Assembly (NCBI GenBank): GCA_964560135.1
Contig: CAZLKN010000051.1
Span: forward strand, 1 to 21,888
DNA from: CAZLKN01 sp964560135
GTDB lineage: Bacteria > Actinomycetota > JAICYB01
Direction: 5' to 3'
Length of the DNA stretch: 21,888 bases
This document shows positions 7,638 through 15,040 of this stretch, in pieces; position 1 is the first letter of the stretch, and each line of letters begins with the position of its first letter. Below the pieces are notes generated by a model that saw only the letters and a list, made by a program, of their open reading frames with translations, was not told the DNA's origin and did not search any database. Position numbers and translations under genes: made by a program.

Positions 7638-9413
7638 ATCCACGAGCTGCCCGCCGAGGACCTCACCTTCGCGCTCCTGCCGGCCCTGCCGGAGGAGGCG
7701 TCGGTGCTGGAACGGCCGCTGATGATCCTGCCCGTGAACCCGCTGCACACCAAGCTGTACACGTGGGTGACCGACGCCGACGGCAACGCCGACTTCCCGA
7801 ACATCCCGCCCGGCTACTACCGGGTGCGGCTGTTCAGCGACTACGGCTCCCCGGTGGTCCAGACCCGCACGGACACCCACACGGGCGAGCCCGTGGCGGC
7901 GGTGGACGACCTCGGCGCGAACCCCTCCTACGAGAGCTTCGACGCGCTCGTGCTGTCCGCCGTGGGGTGGAGCCCAGAGGATCTGAAGGCCACCTTCGGT
8001 GAGGACAACGTGGAAGCCGACAAGCCCACCGGCGGCTGGTGGGTGGACACCGGCCCGCGGCGCATCCGGGTCGTGCTCGGGTGGATGAAGAAGATGCCCG
8101 GAGCCGCCGTCACCTCACGGGTGATCGACCTCATGGCCTACGAGGACTTCGACTTCTCCGGTGCGCCGCTGGGGCTGCCGCTGGGCGGCTTGGGGGCCGC
8201 ACCCGCGGGCGATGCGCGCGGGTGGACCTTCTCGCCGGGGATGGACGACCCCGACCGGGTCGTGGCCGCCTTCAACCCCCTGGGCGGGGGAGACGTCGCG
8301 GGGATCGCGAGCTATCCGTTCAACCTCACGACCCCGAACTACACGCTTCGGCTGTCGCTGAACTTCTCCTACGAGGTGACCAACGCGGCCATCGTCGCCG
8401 CCGTCGTGGTTGGCGACGAGATCGCCGTCGGGATCGTGACCCCGCAGGGGACCTTCCGGTCGCCGACGGTGGGGCCGTTCACGCCGCTGGGTTCCAACGG
8501 CGTCGCCGTGCACGGCCACGCCACCGGCTTGGCGTCCTTCGACTTCCGGATGCTGCCGCGCGGGGCGAGCGAGGGGACGCTGTATCTGGCCTTCGTGCCC
8601 TCCGAGCCGGTCCAGAACGTGGCGACTCTGGCCACGGCGAGCGTGGACGACGTCTCGATGCTCTACTCCACCTGGCAGCGCACCCCGTGGCCCGCGACCA
8701 TGCACGACGACCGCGGCATGGGCCACTCCTTCACCGTGCGCCCGAACCGCTCGGAGCGGCAGATGTCGGCCGGCGGCTGCCGTGACGTCGCCTCCGGCGG
8801 GGTGGGAGCGCAGGTCTGCGAGGACTGGACGGTGCTCGTCCATTCGCCCGGCGACGACGCGGCGACCTTCGATCTCCAGGTCGACGGGTCGTCGATCGTC
8901 GAGGCGATGGAAGCGGACGGCTCGGTGTACGCGGACCCGCGGCGGGGCACCGCGGAGTTCTCCAGCGTCCTGGCGTTCGTCCCACCCGGGCCGGACGTTC
9001 CCGCGGAGCTGTCGGTGTCGCTGGAGAGCCCCTTCCGCACCAACGGGCGCTTCTGGGAGCAGTTGTCGATCACCGACGCGACCCTCGCCGCCCATCCCGG
9101 GCCGGTGCTCGTCCGGATCGTGGACAAGGAACCGGGGCGGAGCAGCGGCCTGTTCGATCACCTCTCCGGACCGATGCCGGTGGCGCCCTACGTGCCCTTC
9201 GCCCCCGAGGCGGTGGCCGGCGGGGGCCTGGTGCTCGAGATCGGAGACGGCGACCCGATCCCCGAGGTGAGCATCGGTCTGCCCGACGGGCCCAGCGCGC
9301 CGGCGGTGCCGGTCTCGCTGCCGTCGGCCGGCCTCGACGACCGCACGACCCTCCTTCCCGCACGGACGGCAGGGGTCGGGATCCCGCTGCGGCTCAGGCC
9401 GCGGCGCTCCTGA
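7638..9413 (+). CDS. C-terminal part of the secreted subtilase-like protein (starts in the gap)
   Basis: 591 residues are open from the gap edge to TGA at 9411-9413. The sequence is beta-rich and extracellular in character, with very few Cys. Near the start, VTDADGNADFPNIPPGYYRV is a carboxypeptidase-regulatory/transthyretin-like fold signature. Further on are repeated beta-sandwich-like segments and a Pro/Gly/Ser-rich tail ending in RLRPRRS. No LPxTG motif or membrane anchor is seen, so the protein should be secreted or non-covalently bound. No independent ribosome binding site or ATG with signal peptide is seen after the gap, which supports one gene of over 1,000 residues spanning 6232-9413. 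The beta domains probably form a binding or stalk region; the ligand is unknown. Confidence 0.8.
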   Translation: MHELPAEDLTFALLPALPEEASVLERPLMILPVNPLHTKLYTWVTDADGNADFPNIPPGYYRVRLFSDYGSPVVQTRTDTHTGEPVAAVDDLGANPSYESFDALVLSAVGWSPEDLKATFGEDNVEADKPTGGWWVDTGPRRIRVVLGWMKKMPGAAVTSRVIDLMAYEDFDFSGAPLGLPLGGLGAAPAGDARGWTFSPGMDDPDRVVAAFNPLGGGDVAGIASYPFNLTTPNYTLRLSLNFSYEVTNAAIVAAVVVGDEIAVGIVTPQGTFRSPTVGPFTPLGSNGVAVHGHATGLASFDFRMLPRGASEGTLYLAFVPSEPVQNVATLATASVDDVSMLYSTWQRTPWPATMHDDRGMGHSFTVRPNRSERQMSAGGCRDVASGGVGAQVCEDWTVLVHSPGDDAATFDLQVDGSSIVEAMEADGSVYADPRRGTAEFSSVLAFVPPGPDVPAELSVSLESPFRTNGRFWEQLSITDATLAAHPGPVLVRIVDKEPGRSSGLFDHLSGPMPVAPYVPFAPEAVAGGGLVLEIGDGDPIPEVSIGLPDGPSAPAVPVSLPSAGLDDRTTLLPARTAGVGIPLRLRPRRS

Positions 9414-9431
9414 CACCGGAAATGACGTGGC

Positions 9432-9450
9432 CCGGAGGATCACCCTCCGG
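9432..9450. terminator. Hairpin between convergent genes (possible terminator)
   Basis: A 7-bp perfect stem (CCGGAGG at 9432-9438, CCTCCGG at 9444-9450) with a 5-base loop sits between the convergent subtilase-like and LPRTG genes. There is no T-run on either side, so it is either a GC-type bidirectional terminator or only an RNA-stabilising hairpin. Confidence 0.45.
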
Positions 9451-9475
9451 ACCACGGAATTCTCCGTTGCTGGAA

Positions 9476-9889
9476 CTAGCTGCGCGGGACGAGCTCGATG
9501 ATGAGCCGTCCGGCCGAGGCGAGGGCCACGCCGAGGAGGGCGAGCCCGCCGATCGGCAGCCCCGTCCGGGGCAGCGTGTCACCGGACGCACCGGCCGAGG
9601 TGACCGCGGGAGCTTCCGCGGGGTCGCCGGTGGTCGTCGTCGGCGTCAGATCCGCGAGGTCGTCGTCGGCCTGCGGGAGCACCCGGTCGGAGGCGGGCGT
9701 GGTCGGACGCGCGAGGTCGGCCGTGCCGCGGGTGGAGGTGCGCCCGGCGGTCGGGGCGGCGGCGTCGGCGTCCGTGTTGTTGGAAATGACCCCCATCCCG
9801 GGAAGGTCGGGGAGTTCGCTCTGCGCTCCTGCGGGCGCGGCCCACAGCAGCAGCGGGGCCGCGAGGGCCACCAGGATCAGACGCTTCAT
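9476..9889 (-). CDS. Small sortase-anchored (LPRTG) surface protein
   Basis: 137 aa from the ATG at 9889, chosen because AGGAG lies eight bases upstream and the product then begins directly with a signal peptide (MKRLILVALAAPLLLWAAPAGA, cleavage near Gly-Ala-Gln). An in-frame ATG at 9916 lacks both. The mature part is a low-complexity Ala/Thr/Asp/Pro-rich spacer of about 80 residues with no recognised fold. It ends in a cell-wall sorting signal: LPRTG, a hydrophobic stretch (IGGLALLGVALASAG) and a short charged tail containing Arg. A sortase should attach it to peptidoglycan; no sortase gene is in the window. It is likely a stalk or spacer protein. It lies 45 bp downstream of tmk on the same strand and is convergent with the subtilase-like gene. 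Confidence 0.85.
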   Translation of the reverse strand: MKRLILVALAAPLLLWAAPAGAQSELPDLPGMGVISNNTDADAAAPTAGRTSTRGTADLARPTTPASDRVLPQADDDLADLTPTTTTGDPAEAPAVTSAGASGDTLPRTGLPIGGLALLGVALASAGRLIIELVPRS

Positions 9890-9897
9890 ATGGCTAT

Positions 9898-9902
9898 CTC
9901 CT
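9898..9902 (-). promoter_or_regulatory. Ribosome binding site deciding the LPRTG-protein start
   Basis: AGGAG on the minus strand, eight bases upstream of the ATG at 9889. It favours that start over the upstream in-frame ATG at 9916, which would put eight polar residues and a Met before the signal peptide. Confidence 0.7.
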
Positions 9903-9934
9903 GCGTTCGGGGGCACGATGATGCAGCGTCCAGC

Positions 9935-10579
9935 CTACGGCCGCGGAGCGGTGCCGTCCAACGCAGCCAGCACGTCGGCGAGGACGTCGTCGGGCGGGCG
10001 CGAGGCGTCCACGGTGACGATGCGGTGGCCCGCGGCCCGGAGCAGCTCGATCGCAGCGAGATACGAGCCGCGCAGGGTGCCGTCCAGTTCGGGGGCCTCG
10101 TAGCGGTCGGTGTGGTGGCGATCCGCCATCCGGACCCGGCGTTGGTCGTCGGGGAGGTCGAGGAACACCGTGAGATCCGGGACCTCGAAGCCTTCGGAGA
10201 TCCGCAGGATCCACGCGGGGTCGACGCCTTCGGCCCCCTGGTAGGCGAGCGTGGACAGCAGGTACCGGTCGCACACGACCCGGGCGCCGCCGGCGAGGGC
10301 GGGACGGATCTCCCGGTGGAGGTGGTCGGCGCGGTCGGCGGTGAACGCCAGCGCGGCGGTGTGGGGGTCGAGGTCGATCTCGCCTTTCACATGTGCACGA
10401 GCGACCCTCCCGAGGGGGCCGTCGGAGGGCTCGGCGGTGGCGTGAACGCGCAGGTCACGGGCCTGAAGGGCCGCGGCGAGGCGTGCGGTCTGGGTGGTCG
10501 TCCCAGCGCCGTCGAGGCCCTCGAGGACGACGAAGCGGGGTTGCCTGCGTGTCGTCATGGCCCTATAGTCTGAATCCAT
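9935..10579 (-). CDS. tmk: Thymidylate kinase (dTMP kinase)
   Basis: 214 aa, normal length for the family. The enzyme phosphorylates dTMP to dTDP in the cytosol for DNA synthesis. Visible motifs are the P-loop region LEGLDGAGTTTQ at 19-30, the substrate motif VCDRYLLSTLAYQG (near 108) and a LID-like segment DRYEAPELDG. The P-loop Lys (normally GAGKT/S) is Thr27. I believe a GTTTQ variant occurs in some bacterial Tmk groups but cannot check. Start: GGAGG lies seven bases before the ATG at 10579, whereas the internal ATG at 10558 has a weak site. The gene is divergent from the rodZ-like gene across 33 bp. It is not beside holB, its frequent partner. Confidence 0.88.
   Translation of the reverse strand: MDSDYRAMTTRRQPRFVVLEGLDGAGTTTQTARLAAALQARDLRVHATAEPSDGPLGRVARAHVKGEIDLDPHTAALAFTADRADHLHREIRPALAGGARVVCDRYLLSTLAYQGAEGVDPAWILRISEGFEVPDLTVFLDLPDDQRRVRMADRHHTDRYEAPELDGTLRGSYLAAIELLRAAGHRIVTVDASRPPDDVLADVLAALDGTAPRP
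10541..10569 (+). promoter_or_regulatory. SigA-type promoter for the rodZ-like/rimO operon
   Basis: TTGCCT at 10541-10546 (4/6 match to TTGACA), a 17-bp spacer and TATAGT at 10564-10569 (5/6 match to TATAAT), reading rightward from inside the 5' end of tmk. Transcription should start near 10576, giving a leader of about 37 bases before the ATG at 10613. Confidence 0.6.
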
Positions 10580-10584
10580 CCAAG

Positions 10585-10605
10585 GACCTCCATTTCGAAG
10601 AGGTC
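10585..10605. repeat. Inverted repeat between tmk and the rodZ-like gene
   Basis: Arms GACCTC (10585-10590) and GAGGTC (10600-10605) flank nine bases containing the palindrome TTCGAA. The repeat sits just downstream of the predicted rightward start site and covers the ribosome binding sequences of both divergent genes. It could act as an operator or as an RNA hairpin. Confidence 0.4.
10587..10591 (-). promoter_or_regulatory. Ribosome binding site deciding the tmk start
   Basis: GGAGG on the minus strand, seven bases upstream of the ATG at 10579. It supports that start over the in-frame ATG at 10558, which has only a weak GGG-type site. Confidence 0.6.
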
Positions 10606-10612
10606 TCGCCCT

Positions 10613-11329
10613 ATGAACGCACAGGGTATCGGCCAGACCCTACGCGTGGAACGCGAACGCAGCCGGCTTTCGCTGGAAGCGATCGCGCGGGCCACGCTGG
10701 TCCGGAAAGACTATCTGGAGCTGATCGACGAGGATCGGCTGCACCTGCTACCCCCCGGCGCCTACGCCAAGGGGTTCATCCGCGCGTACGCACAGCATCT
10801 CGGACTGGATCCGGCCCCGTTCGTCCGCGGCTACGAGCAGATGTGCGAGCAGCCCGCGCCGGAGCTCTCTGCCGTGGTCCGCCACCCGGTGCGCGTGCCG
10901 AACGCCGCCCAGCCGCGCACCTGGCGCATGGTGGCCGGGGGCGCGGTGGCGCTGTTGCTGCTCGGGTTCCTGGGCGTGTTCCGGTCCGGGGAGCAGCCCG
11001 ATCCCCCGCTCGAGGTGGCCGCCGACCTGCAGGTCGCCGCGGCGAGCCCGGCCCCCAATCCCTTCGGCGCGGTGGTGCGTGTGGAGATCGAAGGCGAACG
11101 GTCCTGGGTGCAGGCCGAGGTCGACGGGGAGGTCGTCTTCGACGGCGTGCTCACCCGGGGTGACAAGCAGACCTTCCGCGGGACCGACGGGGTCTACCTG
11201 GTGCTGGGCAACGCCCGCAGCGTCCGCATCTTCGCCAACGGCCAGGACGTGGGGAGTCCCGACGACGCCACCTACCGGGGGATGTTCACGCCCTCCACGA
11301 GCGAGCTCCCACCGTCCGTCCCCCAGTAG
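10613..11329 (+). CDS. RodZ-like helix-turn-helix / single-TM protein
   Basis: 238 aa. Residues ~4-78 are a RodZ-type HTH domain (GIGQTLRVERERSRLSLEAI, then the family motif LPPGAYAKGFIRAYAQHLGL at 46-65). A linker leads to a membrane helix at ~105-123 (WRMVAGGAVALLLLGFLGVF). The outer part (~140-230) is a beta-rich domain like DUF4115, with the typical ERSWVQAEVDGEVVFDG pattern. RodZ tethers the MreB cytoskeleton to the membrane in rods; in actinobacteria the RodZ-like protein's role is less clear. The domain order is clear, but the assignment is to the family, not to proven RodZ function. It sits behind a good promoter and is followed 19 bp later by rimO, so it is probably first in an operon with rimO-pgsA-cinA-thpR. 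Confidence 0.88.
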   Translation: MNAQGIGQTLRVERERSRLSLEAIARATLVRKDYLELIDEDRLHLLPPGAYAKGFIRAYAQHLGLDPAPFVRGYEQMCEQPAPELSAVVRHPVRVPNAAQPRTWRMVAGGAVALLLLGFLGVFRSGEQPDPPLEVAADLQVAAASPAPNPFGAVVRVEIEGERSWVQAEVDGEVVFDGVLTRGDKQTFRGTDGVYLVLGNARSVRIFANGQDVGSPDDATYRGMFTPSTSELPPSVPQ

Positions 11330-11348
11330 GAGCGCGTAGGCTTACACC

Positions 11349-12662
11349 GTGACGAAGAAGGTCTTCATCCGCACGCTCGGCTGTCCGAAGAACGAGACGG
11401 ACTCCGAACATATCCGTGGGCTCCTGGAGCGCGCCGGCTACAGCCGCGCGCGCAGCGCCGAGGAAGCCGACGTGGTGCTCGTGAACACCTGCTCGTTCAT
11501 CGAGGCCGCCCGGCGCGAGTCGGTGGACGCCATCCTCGAGGAGGTGGACGGACGCCGCGACGGCCAGGCCGTGGTGGTCGCCGGATGTCTCGTCGAGCGC
11601 TACGGCGGTGAGCTCGCCTCCGAGCTCCCGGAGGTCGACGCGTTCATGTCGCTCGGCTCCTACGCCCGCACGGCCGAGATCGTGGACGGCGCCCTCGCCG
11701 GCACCCGGCAGCTCTGCTTCGATCCGGGCAAGGTGCCCGCCGGCCTGGATCTGCGGGCCACCCCCGACAGCCCGTCGGCGTTCGTGAAGATCTCGGAGGG
11801 CTGCGACCGCACCTGCACCTTCTGCGCGATCCCGCTGATCCGCGGGAAGCACCGGTCGCGGTCCCCCCAGGTGATCGGCGCCGAGGTGCGCTGGCTCGTG
11901 TCCCAGGGGGTGAGGGAGGTCACGCTCGTCGGCCAGGACATGTCGCTGTACGGTCGCGACACCGAAGGACGCTGGATGCTGCCCGACCTTCTCCGGCAGG
12001 TCGGGGAGACCGACGGGCTCACCTGGCTGCGGATGCTCTACCAGTACCCCCGCTTCGTGAACGAGGCCCTGCTCGACGCCGTGGCCGAGTCGGCCCCCGC
12101 GGTCCCGTACTTCGACCTGTCCCTCCAGCACGCGTCGGGCAAGCTCGTCCGCAAGATGAAGCGGTGGGGTGACGGCGAGCGGTTCCTGGAGATGATCGGG
12201 AAGATCCGCGACCGCTTCCCCGACGCCGCGCTGCGCTCGGCGTTCATCGTGGGCTTCCCCGGCGAGACGGAGACCGACGCGGCCGAACTCGCCGACTTCG
12301 TGTCGGAAGCCGAGCTCGACTGGGCAGGGTTCTTCGCCTATTCCAAGGAGGAGGGCACCGAGGCCGGACGCTTCTCACGCGGCCTCGTCCCGCGGTCGGT
12401 GGCCGAGCGCCGGGTCGAGGTGCTGACGCGCCTGCACACCGAGATCGCCGAGCGCAAACGTGCGGGCCTCGTGGGCTCCGAGGTCGAGGTGCTCGTCGAG
12501 GACCGCCGCGGGTCCGCGCTGATCGGGCGAACGTGGCGGGAGGCTCCGGAGGTGGACGGCGTCGTCACGCTGTCCGGCCCGCGGGGGGTGAGGGTCGGCG
12601 ATCTCGTCCGGGCCCGGGTGACGGCCAGCGACGGCCTCGACCTCGTCGCCGAGGCCGTCTAG
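11349..12662 (+). CDS. rimO: Ribosomal protein S12 methylthiotransferase RimO
   Basis: 437 aa from a GTG start, typical RimO length. It is a radical-SAM enzyme with two 4Fe-4S clusters that methylthiolates an Asp of ribosomal protein S12. The N-terminal UPF0004 domain has LGCPKNETDSE with Cys12, NTCSF with Cys48 and AGCL with Cys80. The radical-SAM domain has the CxxxCxxC motif at Cys152, Cys156 and Cys159 (EGCDRTCTFCAIP), and FIVGFPGETE follows further on. The last ~65 residues are a TRAM domain. LGCPKN plus the S12-type linker favours RimO over MiaB. It lies between the rodZ-like gene and pgsA, a common actinobacterial arrangement. Confidence 0.97.
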   Translation: MTKKVFIRTLGCPKNETDSEHIRGLLERAGYSRARSAEEADVVLVNTCSFIEAARRESVDAILEEVDGRRDGQAVVVAGCLVERYGGELASELPEVDAFMSLGSYARTAEIVDGALAGTRQLCFDPGKVPAGLDLRATPDSPSAFVKISEGCDRTCTFCAIPLIRGKHRSRSPQVIGAEVRWLVSQGVREVTLVGQDMSLYGRDTEGRWMLPDLLRQVGETDGLTWLRMLYQYPRFVNEALLDAVAESAPAVPYFDLSLQHASGKLVRKMKRWGDGERFLEMIGKIRDRFPDAALRSAFIVGFPGETETDAAELADFVSEAELDWAGFFAYSKEEGTEAGRFSRGLVPRSVAERRVEVLTRLHTEIAERKRAGLVGSEVEVLVEDRRGSALIGRTWREAPEVDGVVTLSGPRGVRVGDLVRARVTASDGLDLVAEAV

Positions 12663-12674
12663 GAAGGGGAGCCG

Positions 12675-13253
12675 GTGAACGTCGATCCGGCCTCCGGTGA
12701 ACGCCGGAAGGTCTCCAATCTCAACTGGGCCAACGTCGTCACCGTCACCCGCATCGGCACGGTCCCGGTCTTCGTGTGGCTGCTGCTGTTCCGTGATCCG
12801 CCGGCCCGGGTCGCCGCCGCGGTGCTGTTCGGTGTGGCCGCGGTCACCGACAGCCTCGACGGGTATCTGGCTCGCCGCTTCGCCCTGCAGACGAGCCTCG
12901 GCGCCTTCCTCGATCCGCTGGCGGACAAGCTCCTCGTCGGCGCCGCGCTGATCGTGCTCGCCGTCGACGGGCGGGTGCCGTGGTGGGCGGCGGGGGTCAT
13001 CATCGGACGCGAAGCCGCCGTGTCCGCGCTGCGCGTGAGGCTCGCGCGGAGCCGGCGGTCGCTGCCGGCCTCGAAGATGGGCAAGGCCAAGACGTGGTCG
13101 CAGATCGTGGCCGTCGTCGTGCTCACCGTCCTGCCGCTGAGCAACCCCGTCGCCGTCCTCGCCCTCGGGTGGGCGATCCTGATCACGCTGGTGTCCGGTG
13201 CCCGGTACTTCGCAGACGCCGTCGGGGGCCGGGCGGGGGTGCCGTGGGCATGA
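12675..13253 (+). CDS. pgsA: CDP-diacylglycerol--glycerol-3-phosphate 3-phosphatidyltransferase
   Basis: 192 aa from a GTG start; GGAAGGGGAG lies just upstream. An integral membrane CDP-alcohol phosphatidyltransferase that makes phosphatidylglycerol phosphate, the first step to phosphatidylglycerol and cardiolipin. The full motif D-x2-DG-x2-AR-x8-G-x3-D-x3-D is visible: D59, D62-G63, A66-R67, G76, D80 and D84. Several membrane helices follow. The order rimO-pgsA-cinA favours PgsA over the related PI-phosphate or cardiolipin synthases, though the family is hard to split by sequence. It starts 12 bp after rimO, and its TGA overlaps the cinA ATG (ATGA). Confidence 0.93.
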   Translation: MNVDPASGERRKVSNLNWANVVTVTRIGTVPVFVWLLLFRDPPARVAAAVLFGVAAVTDSLDGYLARRFALQTSLGAFLDPLADKLLVGAALIVLAVDGRVPWWAAGVIIGREAAVSALRVRLARSRRSLPASKMGKAKTWSQIVAVVVLTVLPLSNPVAVLALGWAILITLVSGARYFADAVGGRAGVPWA

Positions 13254-14356
13254 GGGACGCGGTGGTGGTGGGGGTGGGCGACGAGCTGCTCGCCGGGCTC
13301 GTCGTCAACACCAACGCGGCGATGATCGGCGAGCTGCTGCTGGGGGCCGGCCTCCCCGTGGTCCGCAGCGTCTGCGTCGGCGACGAGGAGGACGCGATCG
13401 TGGAGGTTCTCCGAGGGGCCTGCGCGCTGGCCGACGTGGTCATCGTGACCGGTGGGCTCGGCCCGACGCAGGACGACCGCACGCGCGAGGCCTTCGCCCG
13501 GCTGCTCAGCGCCGATCTCGTCCGCGACGAGGCGATCCTCGACGACATCCGGGAGCGGTTCCGCCGCTTCGGCCGTCAGATGCCCGAGACCAACGCCAAG
13601 CAGGCCGACATCCCCCGGGGTGCNNNNNNNNNNNNNNNNNNNNNNNNNNNNNNNNNNNNNNNNNNNNNNNNNNNNNNNNNNNNNNNNNNNNNNNNNNNNN
13701 NNNNNNNNNNNNNNNNNNNNNNNGCCGAGAACCCGAAGATGGCCTACCTGCCGGGCGGCGGCGAGGTGCGGCTGCGGTTCGTGGCCGTCGGGCCGGACGA
13801 GGCGGACTGTCTGGACGCGCTCGAGGGGGCCGAGCGCCGCGCACGGGAGGTGTGCGGCGAGGCGATCTACGGACGAGACGGCGACCCGCTGGAGGCCGTG
13901 GTCGGCCGGCAGCTCGCCGATCGCGGACTTCAGGTGGCCACCGCCGAGTCCTGCACCGCGGGGCTCCTGTCGGCGCGGCTGGCGGCGGTCCCCGGCGCCT
14001 CGCGGTACCTGCGGGGAGGGCTCGTCGCCTACGGCAACGAGGTCAAGGAAGGCGTCCTCGGTGTGGACGCCGCGCTGCTCGCCGCCCACGGGGCCGTGTC
14101 CGAGCCGGTGGCCGCCGCGATGGCCGAGCGGGCGCGCGCGATGCTCGGTGCCGACGTCGGACTGTCGGTCACCTGTGCGGCGGGGCCCGACCCCCAGGAG
14201 GGGGCCGAGCCCGGCACCACGTTCATCGGGGTGTCCGACGCCGACGGCACCGTCGTCCGGGAGCTGCATCTGCCCGGCGACCGGGAGCAGGTGCGAACCT
14301 TCGCGACCACCTTCGTGCTGAACCTGCTACGGCTGCGCCTTGCGGGGGAGCGCTGA
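13250..14356 (+). CDS. cinA: CinA family protein (competence/damage-inducible; nicotinamide-nucleotide amidase), interrupted by a gap
   Basis: Residues 1-~124 are the molybdopterin-binding-like (MoCF) domain, with VGVGDELLAGLVVNTN and VTGGLGPTQDDRTREA. A 100-N gap follows. The frame resumes at AENPKMAYLPGGGEVRLR and continues into the C-terminal CinA/PncC amidase domain, with AESCTAGLLSARLAAVPG and GGLVAYGNEVKEGVLGV. PncC-type domains deamidate NMN; the MoCF-like part has been linked to ADP-ribose pyrophosphatase activity. The frame is the same on both sides. CinA proteins are usually about 410-430 aa, and the missing segment should include the LPGxPxEM region, so the true gap is probably nearer 250 bp than 100. 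The start overlaps the pgsA stop by 4 bp. Confidence 0.93.
   Translation: MRDAVVVGVGDELLAGLVVNTNAAMIGELLLGAGLPVVRSVCVGDEEDAIVEVLRGACALADVVIVTGGLGPTQDDRTREAFARLLSADLVRDEAILDDIRERFRRFGRQMPETNAKQADIPRGXXXXXXXXXXXXXXXXXXXXXXXXXXXXXXXXXXAENPKMAYLPGGGEVRLRFVAVGPDEADCLDALEGAERRAREVCGEAIYGRDGDPLEAVVGRQLADRGLQVATAESCTAGLLSARLAAVPGASRYLRGGLVAYGNEVKEGVLGVDAALLAAHGAVSEPVAAAMAERARAMLGADVGLSVTCAAGPDPQEGAEPGTTFIGVSDADGTVVRELHLPGDREQVRTFATTFVLNLLRLRLAGER
13624..13723. other. Assembly gap of 100 N
   Basis: A run of exactly 100 N inside cinA. The frame happens to be preserved. Comparison with the CinA family suggests that more than 33 residues are missing. Confidence 0.97.
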
Positions 14357-14383
14357 GATCGATCAGCACGCGGTGGCGGACGG

Positions 14384-14941
14384 ATGAGGCTCTTCGTCGC
14401 CGTGGACGTTCCGGAGGCGCTGCGGGAGGCCATCGACCGCGAGGTCGTCGAGCCGCTCCGGGCGCTGCTCCCCGGCGCTCGCTGGACGCGGCCCGAGGGG
14501 CGCCACCTCACGCTCAAGTTCCTCGGTGAGGTCGCCGACGAGCGCGTGGACGACGTCCGCGCGGGGCTGCGGGCGGCGGTGGCCGGCCAGGCGCCGTTCC
14601 GGGCAGCGTTCTCGGAGGTGGGCGGGTTCCCGAACCTGCGCCGTCCCCGGGTGCTCTGGGTCGGGGTGGGCAGGGGGGCCGAGGAGATGGCACAGGTGGC
14701 GGCCTCGGTGGACCGGGCGCTCGTTGCCCTCGGATTCGAAGCGGAGAAGCGTCCGTTCACCGGCCACCTGACGCTGGCCCGGTTCAAGGTGCCCAAGCCC
14801 GTCGGCGAGCTCCCCCCGGCGGGGGTACCCGACGACGACTTCGCGGTCGACGGGGTCACGCTCTTCCGCTCGCAACTCCATCCCAAAGGGGCCCGGTACA
14901 CGGTGCTGGAGCGCTTCCCGCTTCAACGCCCGGCCACCTGA
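14384..14941 (+). CDS. thpR: RNA 2',3'-cyclic phosphodiesterase (2H / LigT family)
   Basis: 185 aa, normal length. Both HxTx motifs of the 2H phosphoesterase superfamily are present, H41-L-T43 (GRHLTLKFLGEV) and H128-L-T130 (FTGHLTLARFK), and the N terminus MRLFVAVDVP is typical. The enzyme opens 2',3'-cyclic phosphate at RNA ends to a 2'-phosphate; family members were first described as 2'-5' RNA ligases. It is cytosolic. It follows cinA by 27 bp, and I believe this pairing recurs in actinobacteria. The site before the ATG (GGCGGACGG) is weak, so translation may depend partly on cinA. It is probably the last gene of the rodZ-like/rimO operon. Confidence 0.93.
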   Translation: MRLFVAVDVPEALREAIDREVVEPLRALLPGARWTRPEGRHLTLKFLGEVADERVDDVRAGLRAAVAGQAPFRAAFSEVGGFPNLRRPRVLWVGVGRGAEEMAQVAASVDRALVALGFEAEKRPFTGHLTLARFKVPKPVGELPPAGVPDDDFAVDGVTLFRSQLHPKGARYTVLERFPLQRPAT

Positions 14942-14960
14942 GGAGGTCCGGAGGTGCTGA

Positions 14961-14975
14961 CGCCCCGACGGGGCG
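14961..14975 (+). terminator. Hairpin after thpR (possible terminator)
   Basis: CGCCCC (14961-14966) and GGGGCG (14970-14975) form a 6-bp GC stem with a 3-base loop, 20 bp after the thpR stop. There is no T-run, so it would be a weak intrinsic terminator. Confidence 0.35.
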
Positions 14976-15040
14976 CCCGCAGGAGATCGGCGCCCGGCGG
15001 CGAAACCTCCACTACCGGCCGGCGAGCCGGGGGGCTAGTA

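Noticed and set aside
6232..7722. The subtilase-like gene ending at 7722 in its own frame through the gap
   Set aside because: That frame after the N-run is Arg/Ser/Pro-rich noise; the coding frame after the gap is the one ending at 9413, and the gap length is arbitrary.
10613..11329. The HTH protein as a DNA-binding transcription regulator or phage-type repressor
   Set aside because: The HTH is of RodZ type, followed by a membrane helix and a DUF4115-like outside domain; no phage or mobile-element genes are nearby.
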